32,230 bases of DNA, taken from the NCBI GenBank assembly GCA_027596075.1, contig JADGJC010000400.1, positions 1-32,230 on the forward strand. Direction: 5' to 3'. Both the position numbers and the translations under genes were made by a program. This document shows, in pieces, positions 19,981 to 30,216 of this stretch (position 1 is its first letter; every line of letters begins with the position of its first letter). Below the pieces are notes generated by a model. It saw only the letters and a program-made list of their open reading frames with translations. It made no database searches and was not told where the DNA came from. Source of the stretch: Rhizophlyctis rosea. Its lineage: Eukaryota > Chytridiomycota > Chytridiomycetes > Rhizophlyctidales > Rhizophlyctidaceae.

Positions 19981-22289
19981 TCGAAAAAGAACATCTCTCC
20001 ATCTGCTCCACCGTCCTCTTTACATTCTCCTTCTTCAACCCCTTCTGCTCACTGCCAAGCCCACTCTCCTTCGTCAACCGCCACGTCAACAACTCGTCCG
20101 AGTTCAATACGGAGTGATGGTATGCCTTTTTCTCGCTTTGAGTGACAGCTTCTTTTAGGAGTGTGCAGAGCTCTTCCGACGAGGGAGGTGGGGAGAGGTC
20201 CATCCGAGCGAAGAATCCGTCCCAATCCGATACGCGGTAAATCGCTTTGATAGTCTCCACAAGCTGAGCCGCAACATCCGGCGGCGGGTACCCGTACGTC
20301 TGATCAAGCCCCGCCTTCAACACTCCCGCCGAAAATTTTTGTCGCACCCCCGCCATCATCCCACCACCACCCACCACCATCCCTGGCAACCCGTATAGAA
20401 GAACCTCTGGAACATACACAACCTTAAACTAGTCTTGCAGCTTTCGAACGTCTCCACCAACCTGAGCTTACTGACTCTCTTCCCCTCCAAATACGCCAAA
20501 TACCCCTTCCCACTCCCCTTCTCCGGGTCCAACAACCAAAACACGTTCCGCGCCCTCCCTTCCTTGAAGTAATGGGGGTAGACTTTCTCCCACGTTCCGG
20601 AATCACAAAGGAGCAGTTGAGTAATGAACTCTCCCAAATCCGTGCGCGTGAAGCGGAGATGAAGGCGCCGACGCTCTTCTGAGCCGCTTGTTGGATTTCA
20701 GGATACTCGGCAGCGAGGGTGAGGAGGAGGTGAGCGATGAGGAAATAGCCTTCGATGGTGCGTTCACACACTTGAAGAATTCCACCAGTGGAGAGCCAGC
20801 CGAGGGAGATGAGGCGTTGTTCTTCGAGGAGTTCTTCTTGAATGTGGCGGGTCTCGAGTGCTTGGAAGGGGTTTGAGGAGGTGGACGTCGAGGCGGAGGA
20901 GGAGGTAACGTCCTTAGCTTCGGCAAGCTTGGACTTCCATTTGAGTTCCCATTCGTTGCAGGAGTCCATCAAGCTGACCAGAAGTCTGTTCAGGATGCGT
21001 CGAAGGACGAGGGAGGCGGTGTGCGGGTTGTGTATCATCAGTGTTATTGATAGAGCTGGACCTTTTCGCCTTGGGTGCAAATGAGGGAATGCAGCAGCAA
21101 AAACGTCTCCGAATTTTTCCATAACCATCTCCCTCCGGAATGTTGCTTCATCCCCCGCCTTCCCTCCCTCCTCATCCTACGCCGGCTCCTTCTCCGCTTC
21201 CACCTCCCGACCTCCAACCAGATCATTAAGCTTCTCAACCTACCAATCCGACAATGCTAACTTAGCAATCTGATCCACGCAGTCCAACAACACCGGCAAA
21301 CCCCTCCGGAAGTGCGTCCCATCCAGAGCCAACGGCAAGAAATGGGTGAATGGCTTCTTCCACACGGACATGCGCACACCAGCCTTGAATGCTTTATGGC
21401 TGATCAAATCAAACACAGGTGTAACTACGCGACCTGAGATGGATAACCCGACACCAAGAATATCTTCGTGGAGGTTTTGGCGGGTGATGAAGCAGGTCAG
21501 TTGCCGGCGAATGTTGATTGGATACATGAGGGCGCCGAAGGGAGGGATGGCTAGACTGAGTCGGCGGATGTCGTCGGCGGATAGGTGATATGCAATGTCA
21601 AGCCAAACGTTTGGGATGATCTTCAGGATGGTTTTAGGAATGATGAGGTTCGCGTCTGGAATGGCAGCTTGGCTTGAGGGGAGCGATGGCCGTCTCGGGA
21701 ATTTAGTAACGATATTCTTTGCCGCCATACTTGTTACACTAAGCCGCATTTGGGAGGCCTTCCACTTCCTAACATTGTCGACAACCGCAATCCCGCCCGC
21801 CATATTGTACCGGCAGTGCTTGCAGGTGAACTTCACCGCATCCTTATGCTCCCAAAGAGCGTTACGAGCATACTGAACGTCGACCTCAGTTCCAGAATGC
21901 ATGCTTGTCACATGGTCAGAAGAAAGTAAAGACATAAGCTGAACCAAGAGGGACGACAACGTGGACGCAGGAGTGTAACCTCCGTTGTATCCTTCCGCCT
22001 TGCCGGGAACATCCCTCTGCAAGACATCGCAGCATATGTACCCGCCGGCTAAAATGAACTGGTTGTATATTTTTGTAGAGGCGGTGACTTTGGGAGGGGA
22101 GAAAGGGTAGTCGTGTGGGAAGGTAAGGTCCAGGTGCAGGCGCAGACCCTGAAGGCGGGATTCGAGTGGATGGAGGATGACACAGTAGGAATCGATCTGG
22201 TCACCCTTTTGGTGGACTGATATGCCCGCGGGTGGGTCTTGGTGGAATTCTTTGAGCTCTCGCAGGAGACGTTGGTTGCGGAAGTCCAT
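19793..22289 (-). CDS. E2-like / F-box fusion protein with RGG-rich C-terminus (two apparent frameshifts)
   Basis: The ATG at 22289 starts MDFRNQRLLRELKEF, the usual N-terminal helix of a ubiquitin-conjugating (E2/UBC) fold; a longer upstream reading (from 22460) spans the TATA box and is unlikely. Residues 1-125 are UBC-like with YPFSPPKV and a candidate active Cys86 in YICCDVL. The canonical HPN is replaced by NQF. A Cys-x2-Cys pair lies at 155-158. Residues about 224-255 (IIPNVWLDIAYHLSADDIRR) look F-box-like. A conserved fungal segment follows (EDILGVGLS, PFTHFLPLALD, HFRRGLP). Donor GTAGGT is at 21243 (exon 21244-22289). The acceptor is unclear: 21128 lies inside the next block, and a phase-2 acceptor near 21073-21075 would fit. 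The next blocks (IEGYFLIAHLLLTL; DLGEFITQLLL; SLRLCMFQRFF; YGYPPPDVAAQLVETIKAIY) continue the same family but need frame changes near 20645 and 20390. The end is an RGG-rich tail, with the stop at 19793. Confidence 0.7.
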
Positions 22290-22348
22290 TTTTTGCGAAA
22301 AGTGGGGAAAGGAATGAAAATCGCGCAGCTTTGAGGGAATTGCCGACC

Positions 22349-22356
22349 TATTTATA
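22349..22356 (-). promoter_or_regulatory. TATA box of the E2/F-box gene
   Basis: The minus strand reads CTATAAATAGG, an exact TATAAATA match, 60 bases upstream of the ATG at 22289. The spacing leaves room for a short 5' UTR. It supports the ATG at 22289 and argues against an earlier in-frame ATG at 22460, which would lie upstream of the box. Confidence 0.7.
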
Positions 22357-25300
22357 GTGACAATGTGGATGGTGACTGTGCTCGATGAGTCAAAAGGGCG
22401 ATCTGAAGTTGGCCACATAAAGCTGAACAGTTCGACCAAACATATGAATGCCATTGTCACGAAAGCCTGAGCAATCTCCGATAAATCGTCTCAACCTGCT
22501 CTATTTTTGTCGCATATAACAAATAATGACCCTTTCGAAGAAAGCGCGATGATAAAGAAGCTCAACCATACGGGGGTTTCGTTTGGTGTGTGCGAAGGGA
22601 ATGTCTGAAGCGGTTATTACGGTTCAGGTTTATTATTAACAGAACACTGAGCTGTGTCAAACAATTGCACTGCCGCACTCCCGAAGTTCCCAAGTTCAGT
22701 AATGAAGTCACCGATTTGACAATGGGTTGGATCCATTACGATATGAACTGTATGACCTCTTAGCATTTTTGATGCATCATCTTGATTTGACATTGGGGTA
22801 CCATGACTATGCCCGCACCTGCCATGTGGTCAATCTGAATTCATGACTTACACATGAAGCTTATGTAGCAGCTGCATCACCAAACATGGTCATCAGTTGA
22901 CAGCATGCTACTGTTTCACCGAAACGCACATCAGCTCTTCGTCATCTGTTGTTGCGACGCCTCGTCTTTTGTCGCTTGGCTCTCATCCTGGGTGCTATAT
23001 GACGGCCGTTTAGTCCGTTTGCGCCAGTTCAATCGGCTTCAACTGCTGCAGAGATGGACTTGGAATGCACCAATCCAGTTGTAGCGCTCGAAGCGTGCTG
23101 AAGTGAAAAGAAGGGCGAGAGTCCTCAGCGACATTCTGTTGGAATGTTTAAACATTCTTCAAACAGAGTTCTCTTACCACATCCGCTTGATTGAGGTTCT
23201 CGGGAAAGAAAACCTTCTGACCGCGTTGATTGATATGAAATATCAGCAGTGTACTTATGAGGCGATGTTGCTGCGTGTCCAGAAAACACAGGGTGGATTT
23301 GGTGCTCGATTTTGGGGAGGAGGTTGGAGAAGGTGAAGATGCCTTATGAAATTTCAGAATCAAGAACGCTGCGCAGGACCTCAAGCGTAAATCGTGGGTG
23401 AGGAAAAAGACAAACTTCCGGCAAATGTCATCCACTCCATTGTCAGGTTGGTTCAGACCTTGCACTTAGGCTGCAATCGCAACAAGGGTCCTTTGAAGCG
23501 TGTGCTCCGCCATCCCGGATGAATTCGCCAACCAAAAGAACAAACAAAAAAACAGAAATAAACGTATCGAAAAGGTCGCCACACCGAAGCATTTGTCAAC
23601 GGACAAAATCGTTTTGCTTCAAGTGAATTGAGATGCATCAGACAATAAAACAAAGTGCTATCCTCACGTCCAGAGAAGAGGCCAACAAGAAAAAAAGGGA
23701 TTGATGACACTCTGATATTGTGAAACATCGATTCGCGCGATGAATAATAGACCTTACAGCACTCACAACACGGCGGTAGATGTTCCTATTGAACTGAGGC
23801 ACTTCTCATAACAGGAAGTTGGGGAAAAAAAAACAAGATGTGCGTTCTGACCGGAAGAGCCCGATCGTGCCAGCTGCAGTCTCTGTCAACATAGCATTTA
23901 TGTGTTTAGTTCTCAAGGATGTCACACGCGGATCGTGAACTTGATACACATGAGGAGACTATGGGACACTCATCAGATGGAATATTCGAAAAAAATAATG
24001 GCAACATGATCACATCATCATTGCAATGGATCTGGAACCCCTTCCAACTTTACTCATGAGTAATTTGAAGCTGCCTAATGTTGAAGTTGTGGATGTCGTG
24101 TCTGTTTGTTTATTCAGTTTTCAGATGGAAGTGCCGGCGCCACGAGTCATGGTGGTAGGCTAAAAAGAAGAGAGGACTGTCTATTGCAATATAGAGCTTG
24201 AGGTGTTACCAGTCTCGGGTCCATCATGTGTCACTTAGTTCCACTCTTGTTTTCACTTGGCAGTGCCGGGGCTCAAGTTTGATGTGCACCAACGATCATA
24301 ATATTCCCTCGCGAGAAAGCTCTTTGGTCGTTGGAGTGTATTGCACCATACGAAGTGGTACAAAGCCGTGCATCCCATTGCCGGCGTCCTCTGGTGCTTT
24401 TGACTTTCCGAGCATAGTTGAAGTAGGATGTTGACGAACGCCGCGAATGTCCCCGATGCTGTAACCTACCTATGCACACTTTCGCAGCATCTTGACAGCA
24501 ATCCAAATTGGGGGCCAGGAAAGTCAAAAATCTCCCGTAATAAGTGAATGGTCATGCACGGCGTTCCGAATGCTCATCTCGGAACATGTCACTCACACCG
24601 TAAACCACATTCCAGTATTTTTCGTTTCTGACATCCAATTCTGACCAAGGTTGAGCTTCCAGCTTTGCGCCGATACATGTAAGCCTATGATGCACCCACA
24701 GGCGCTGCAGCCTCATGAGATTGCTACAAGCGCATCCACATGGCGAGTTGAATTTTTTCTCAACTTGCTAGGTCGGACTCACACGAGACATCAACCACCC
24801 TTCCAAGTCTCGCTAGGCATTACCAGACATTGTTGCCGACATCTGCCAGTGGAATATAAGGGGCAACCGTCAGCGTGCTATTGGAGTGGACCTTTTCTTA
24901 TTTGCGCCTGGCGGGTGCATTAACATAATGTTTTCGGAGAGACGATACACCAGAATCCTTACAACTAGCGCTGGCCGCGCAACTCTTTGCTCAAAACTCA
25001 ACCAACTCGGATCCACATTTGTGGAGAACGAAAAAGTGAAACTTGCGGGGGAAGACAACCATACTCAGTCACAACCGAAAGTGAGGTAACATACGATATT
25101 CGTACCATTTAATTTACGAAATCCCAGCAAGGGCCGCTGCCGCGCTCTCATCAACGGCGCCAACATGTAGACCTCAAATATGTATCCTTTGCACAAATTG
25201 TAAGTGTTGTATTTATGAGTGGCGTAAAGTCTAAAGGATGGCACATTGTATTCTCAACGGTCACTACAATAAGTACAATACATTCATCCAGCCATATTTC

Positions 25301-26405
25301 ACATGGGACATTTGTCAAACACGTTGACTATGCGTGGCCCACGAAAGCTACCCTTGACAGAGGGTCAGTGATTGAAATAGGTTTCGAGCTAAAATCTTTT
25401 TGTCCTATCCACCGATTGGAAAGGGCTTGACACACTAATGGTCCACGCAACCCCAAGCTTACTGCAATCCTCTAAAGCGATGTTACCAAGGAGGTTCAAA
25501 GCATGCCGCAAGCAGACCTCGACACAGTATTCGTAATGGGATTGGCGGTTCATAGCGGTTCAACAACACCTGCTTTTTGCGCCTCCAAGTCCAAACAGCT
25601 CAGAGCCAGGGCCAATTCAAGAGCAATGAAAGCGGAAGCGTGAGGTGGAGTCGGTCCACCATGTAACACGCATCCTCGCAAAAAAGTAATACGTGCCTAG
25701 GGACAGGGTATGTTGCCAGTGTGGCATATCGACACTCAAGAAGCCCGCAATGCCTCAGCAAGAATGGTATGTCATGATCTTCACGGTGCGCAAAGATCGT
25801 GAACCATCCTGTCCTTGGGTCCGCGATGCTTGACTACACGAAATCCAAGCCAACCGAAAAAGAAGAGATGTACCCAGACCTTTCAAAACGAGTCAAGTAA
25901 ACTGGCCAAAATCACTCGATGACCAACAGGAAATGGGAGTCTTGCATTGGTTGGAGGCTGGTGAAATCTCATTGTTATGCGCTGTCCGTCCCGTTTCTTG
26001 GTATGTGCAAATACACATTCGTGCGGGATCCGTGGACCAAATTCCTCCTATCATTATGGTCAAATGTGCTGGTCGGAATCCGCACTACACGAGATGCTCT
26101 TCATCAATGGCTTTGACGACATCACACAACATCGATGGGCTCAAACCAACCCATTTTTTTCGCCTTCCCAAGTACGCCGATCATAGGATCATATCCTGGC
26201 ATCCTGCACAAGTGGCCAAGTCCTTGGATGAAGAGCAAAGCAGATATGTACAGTTAGCGGTAGAGCAAAAAGGAGGAATGGCAGCAATGCGCTTGACGAA
26301 CAGACTCGGCTGGATCGTACTGATCCCAAATCTCCTCAATTGCATCAGCGTATACTATACGTTTGGCGTGCTGGGTGAGGCAAAAAAAGCGGGCTGGACG
26401 AAGGG

Positions 26406-26534
26406 ACAATCCTGCAGGTTGCTCATCGGGCACTCCTAGAGCAGCCGATGGACAACCGATGAGCAATTTTGCAACCCTGCAAGTTTGCTCATCGGGCGCC
26501 CGTAGAGCACCCGATGAGCAACCTGCAGGATTGT
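26406..26534. repeat. Inverted repeat with nested hairpins, core TTGCTCATCGGG
   Basis: Arms at 26406-26430 and 26510-26534 are perfect 25-bp reverse complements. Each contains CCTGCAGG and the core TTGCTCATCGGG. The 79-bp interior holds a second, inner pair: CCGATGAGCAATTTTGCA at about 26456-26473 and TGCAAGTTTGCTCATCGG at about 26478-26495, with two mismatches. The outer arm ends also share TAGAGCA just inside, in direct orientation. The whole can fold as one long stem or as two smaller ones. Confidence 0.85.
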
Positions 26535-26570
26535 GCATCGGGCACATTCCTGCATAGGGTTTTCAATCTA

Positions 26571-26593
26571 TCGGTTGCTCATCGGGCAACCGA
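26571..26593. repeat. Short hairpin reusing the same core
   Basis: TCGGTTGC and GCAACCGA form a perfect 8-bp stem around the loop TCATCGG, again containing TTGCTCATCGGG. It lies about 40 bp beyond the larger inverted repeat, and a partial copy (TTGTGCATCGGGC) lies between them at about 26531. Confidence 0.85.
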
Positions 26594-28472
26594 CCGTACT
26601 ATGAGATAATTTGCAGATGCTAGCTACATCCTGCAAGAGACCGCTTCAGTCTACGATTACCTCCCATCCGGGCGAACAAGAAGAAGATAGTAGAACTCCT
26701 GACGAGCTTATTGCCAAGAAGCGTCAATATTGATGCAAATGACTCTGACCGCCTTAGATGCATCAACCAATAACTTTCGCGGAAGAAGGATTCGATGGCA
26801 GCTATAGTGTAAGGTAGCAAATTTCCATTGATAGGAGCTTTCTAGCGGCTCTTCCGAAAAGAACCGCTGTTCACATTTTGGGTCAATGGCCAGTTGGGCT
26901 GCTGTGGTGTGAATGCGGATGACTCGTGACCCATCAAATGCGCAAATGTGTCCAGAACGAGCGGACGTCTGTTGTTCTAACACCCCAATCTCACGAGATC
27001 ACTTCAAAAACCGCACCAGACTACTACCAGACTACAGAATATGCAGAATGCTTCTAAACACTTCCATTCTCCTTGCCGCCCTTCCGTATTGGCACTGCGA
27101 AGTTTCAGGTACTTGAGTTTGTTTTTTTTCTTTCCCCCGTGTACCTGACAGCTCATTCGGTAGTAAGGCGGCATTTCTGAAACCTGGTGCATCCATATGC
27201 ACGGAGTGCGCTCCAATGAAGCCAAGTCCCTATCCCTGGTTCAAGTATACATAGAACATAACAGGATGGTGTGCAGCAAAAAAAGATAAAGGGGGACAAA
27301 TGAGAGACGGCACGCTCAATATCAGTAAACGACCGAGCTTCAAATCCCCGCGGTTGCATTGGAATTCATCAAGTCCAAAAAATGCCAGTATGACACCATT
27401 TTCAAAAACACCGCAAGATATTTCCATTGTGGTAGGTAGATCGGCGCTGACTTGATTCTTCTCATTTGTGTCTGACACGGATTATGTAGAGACAACCACC
27501 ATATGACATCAGTTCCATCGCCTCGTACATTCGCTCGCCACATTTGGTATTTACTCAAACAATGGGGTGCGAGCAACACCCTGCGTCATTCGACCCACAG
27601 TAGGAGATACTGATTGTCGAAATATAGTAAATATCATTTTCCACTCTTCTTATGAAATGGTCATATTTGATGTAGAGCGCCCAAAAAAGGAATCGACATT
27701 TTGCGGAAAGGGATGCAGTATGGAGCGGGAGGGCAGGGACCGCGTCACGTCGGGAAGGAAAGAAATATGCGGGTTATTGAAGAATTTGAAGAAACATGAT
27801 TGGATTGGAGCGTCCCCGGTCGAATAGCTCGTCTTGGTTGAGGTGGAGCTTTCACGAAAGAGAGGAAGAAACGGCTGTCATTAGGTAGTTTTAGGTGGAA
27901 AGCACAGAGTGTGATTGCATCGTTTCTTGCTTTTCGACTACGACAAAGTGCGAGCAAATAGTGGATGTGGAGGCTTGACTTGCTGAACCTTGGTGGTGAT
28001 GATTTTACTTCTGAGTTTGGAGCGCTCCCCGTTATACAACAAAAAGGAAAGCGCCCTGGGGAGTTGCCCGTGCAACTTACTAATGAGCATACTACGGATT
28101 GGGTAACTTCGCCACCTATTCTGGTGGTCTTCTTGAGCTTGGGTTTGAACTCACTCCTCAAGATCCTACCAACTTTGGAACGAGTGTCAGTCCCAAAAGT
28201 ACTTGAATGTGAGATACGTCCGATGCGATGCAGTACGGTAAACTACGCAAGCCTGTCTGCAAAATGGAGTTTTGCGTGGGGCTCTAGGCTCTCTTTTTTG
28301 CGTACCCTGCATTTGTCAGCCACGGTTGATCAATGCACAGGTTCGAACAGACAAAACGGGAACGTGCGCAAACTACTCATACATAAGGCCGTGAGTTTGT
28401 GTGCAGTTGAACATTTATTTTGGCATAAAGGCCGGTGCTGATATGGTCCAGAGTTTGAAAATAGCTGGTCTC

Positions 28473-28533
28473 TTGAAAGTAAAAGACTTCCCACTTCCTT
28501 ATGTTGAAAGTGAAAGACTTCCCACTTCCTTAT
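28473..28533. repeat. Tandem duplication, 31-bp period
   Basis: Two 30-bp copies (28473-28502 and 28504-28533) differ at one base. Each contains AAAGACTTCCCACTTCCTTA. In the same area CTGATATGGTCCAGAG (about 28439) recurs as CTGATATGGTACAGAG (about 28704), so this segment has been locally duplicated more than once. Confidence 0.9.
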
Positions 28534-28736
28534 CCAGTTCCTACCAAGTCTACCACTTGTTTCGAAAATGAGAATCATTCCGGAACAAGTCCAAGTGCGA
28601 GCTTCTGTGCCCCTATCAAAGAAAAGAAAAGGAAACGTGTCTAAACCATCAACAAAGTCCTGAAATGACTGCTTCTAAACATCTATTGACATGGAATCCC
28701 GCGCTGATATGGTACAGAGCTCGGATATAGGTCAAT

Positions 28737-29132
28737 TCACCACAAGTTCTTCCCATCAATAACCTCAATGTTCACATCCCCACTTTCGACATCAAACCCA
28801 TCCTCCAACAACCTCGCATTAATCGAAATCTTCCTCTTCCCCTCCACGATCTTGAACCCGCCATTCTCCTCGTCCTTCTCAAACTCGGGGGTTTCCGAAT
28901 AGGTCCCACAGCCACATTTTGCGCAAAAGTGGTGGTCAGCGCCTATGGAGTTTTTCCAGGTTGCGTTGTTTGTATTTGATTTGAGGGTGAATGAGGAGGT
29001 TGGGTAGTAGGCCCATAGGACACCGCGTTTTGAGCAGAATGTGCAAGTGCAGCGGGTTAGATGGGAGGGAGGGTGGGAGACGGTGAAGGTTGTTGAGCGG
29101 CAGTAGCAGGCGGCTGTTAGTGGGGTGGACAT
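28737..29132 (-). CDS. GFA-domain zinc protein (CENP-V/GFA family), 131 aa
   Basis: This is a single intact reading frame from ATG at 29132 to a stop at 28737. The whole protein is one GFA domain. Cysteines C9 and C11 (ACYCRS), C28, C30 and C33 (RCTCTFCSKRG) and C70, C73 and C75 (FCAKCGCGTY) match the zinc-ligand pattern of the fold. The C-terminus (INARLLEDGFDVE, then VIDGKNLW) is typical of fungal members. The family takes its name from glutathione-dependent formaldehyde-activating enzyme, but most fungal members have no proven substrate. The role here is therefore unassigned: a small zinc enzyme or binding protein, probably cytosolic, with no signal peptide or membrane segment. Length is normal for the family. 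Its promoter would be shared with, or adjacent to, the divergent F-BAR gene. Confidence 0.88.
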   Translation of the reverse strand: MSTPLTAACYCRSTTFTVSHPPSHLTRCTCTFCSKRGVLWAYYPTSSFTLKSNTNNATWKNSIGADHHFCAKCGCGTYSETPEFEKDEENGGFKIVEGKRKISINARLLEDGFDVESGDVNIEVIDGKNLW

Positions 29133-30216
29133 GGCTGGGATGGGCTTGGGTTGAGGTCTGAAAGGGACGAGGTATTGGTGGCGGCCGGGGTATTTTCAGG
29201 TGGGAAGGAGTGAGAGTTTCTTTTGCTTGACTTTTATCAAGGAACTGCGAAGACTGCGGCTTTTACTGAGTAGAAGTGAGTGAAGTGGACGTGTGGACAG
29301 TGCACTTCCGGTTGGTCGGCGGCCGGGGTCAAATATGTCCAGACTCTCATAATGTTTGTGAGGGATTTATTGCCGTGTCCGAAAGTCAATTTGTGTCATC
29401 TTTGGGGTTTTGCTTGTGTGTCGTGTGATGGAACTGGTGGATGGATGATAGAGTGATGATGGCAGCATCCCTGGCATCCCTGCCTCCTCAGGTTCAAGAG
29501 CAAATTGAGTGTTGACCTCGGCGGCTCTCACACTCACTGCTCTCGGTGCTCTCCGCTGCACTTCCCTTTTCATTTCCAACCTGGCACCCTCCTCCACACT
29601 CTCCTCAGACACTTCAGACCATATCGACCATATCGAGCTTTTGGCGGGGGGTTGAACACTTTGTGAGTGACAAATCCAAACACGATCGGCAGAATTGCTT
29701 GGTCTCCCGGGTGCAATGCATTGTGTGCATTAATCCACTCACCGCACCCTGACGTAATCAGATACCCGCCCCCACCAGCAGCATTGTTTGTCCCCCGTCA
29801 ATATCACACACCCTTTGCCGCTTGGAGCTTGGTCTCGTGCCTGGCTGCTTCTTCTGCTGGCATTCACTACTACTACTATATCCCTCCTCTCGTCCTCTCA
29901 GTTCCTCTCGGCCTGACCGTGTTTCATCGTTGGCACCTACCGCTTCCATTCACTACTCTTGCTCCTTCGTCACTTTCCTTCGTTTCCCATCATTCGTTTC
30001 ATACGCTGATATAACGGTCCGCTTTCTATCTATACTTCCCCGTCCGCCTGCTCTCTAATACAAAGTAAACAAAAGCCCGCGCTTCCAACCCCGTGACCTT
30101 ACCGATATCTAGCCCAACCCTACTCGCCGTGCCCCCGGATCAATCATAGCAACCCCATCCTTATCTGACTCAACACCCATTCATCTGAATAGTCATACCA
30201 CACACGCGTGCCCATC
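29133..30216. other. Divergent intergenic region between the GFA and F-BAR genes
   Basis: These 1.1 kb separate two outward-facing genes and must hold both promoters. The right half is pyrimidine-rich (many CT and CCT runs at about 29540-30060), typical of fungal 5' leaders upstream of the plus-strand gene. No ORF here has recognisable content. No clear TATA box was seen. Confidence 0.6.

Larger units (their letters stand above)
22357..28736. other. Long interval without a recognisable gene
   Basis: No ORF in these 6.4 kb shows a domain, a spliced continuation or a composition like the genes on either side. ORFs are short, and plus and minus frames overlap. Strand-composition blocks, strong in the genes, are weak here. 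The longest ORF is 25933-26439 (plus, 168 codons), of unknown nature and ending inside the inverted-repeat cluster. The interval may be decayed repeats, a noncoding gene, or a gene with many short exons that I cannot see. Confidence 0.5.

Noticed and set aside
22290..22460. Upstream in-frame ATG extending the E2/F-box protein by 57 residues
   Set aside because: It lies upstream of the TATA box, and the E2 fold starts at MDFRNQRLL.
25933..26439. 168-codon plus-strand ORF ending in the inverted repeat
   Set aside because: No membrane, catalytic or transposase motif that I can see; its C-terminus is dictated by the repeat. It may be a chance ORF.
26406..26593. CRISPR array
   Set aside because: The repeats alternate in orientation with irregular spacing and no unique spacers, and this is eukaryotic DNA.
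27745..28161. 138-codon minus-strand ORF overlapping a 158-codon plus-strand ORF (27965-28441)
   Set aside because: Mutually overlapping, without domains or supporting splice structure.
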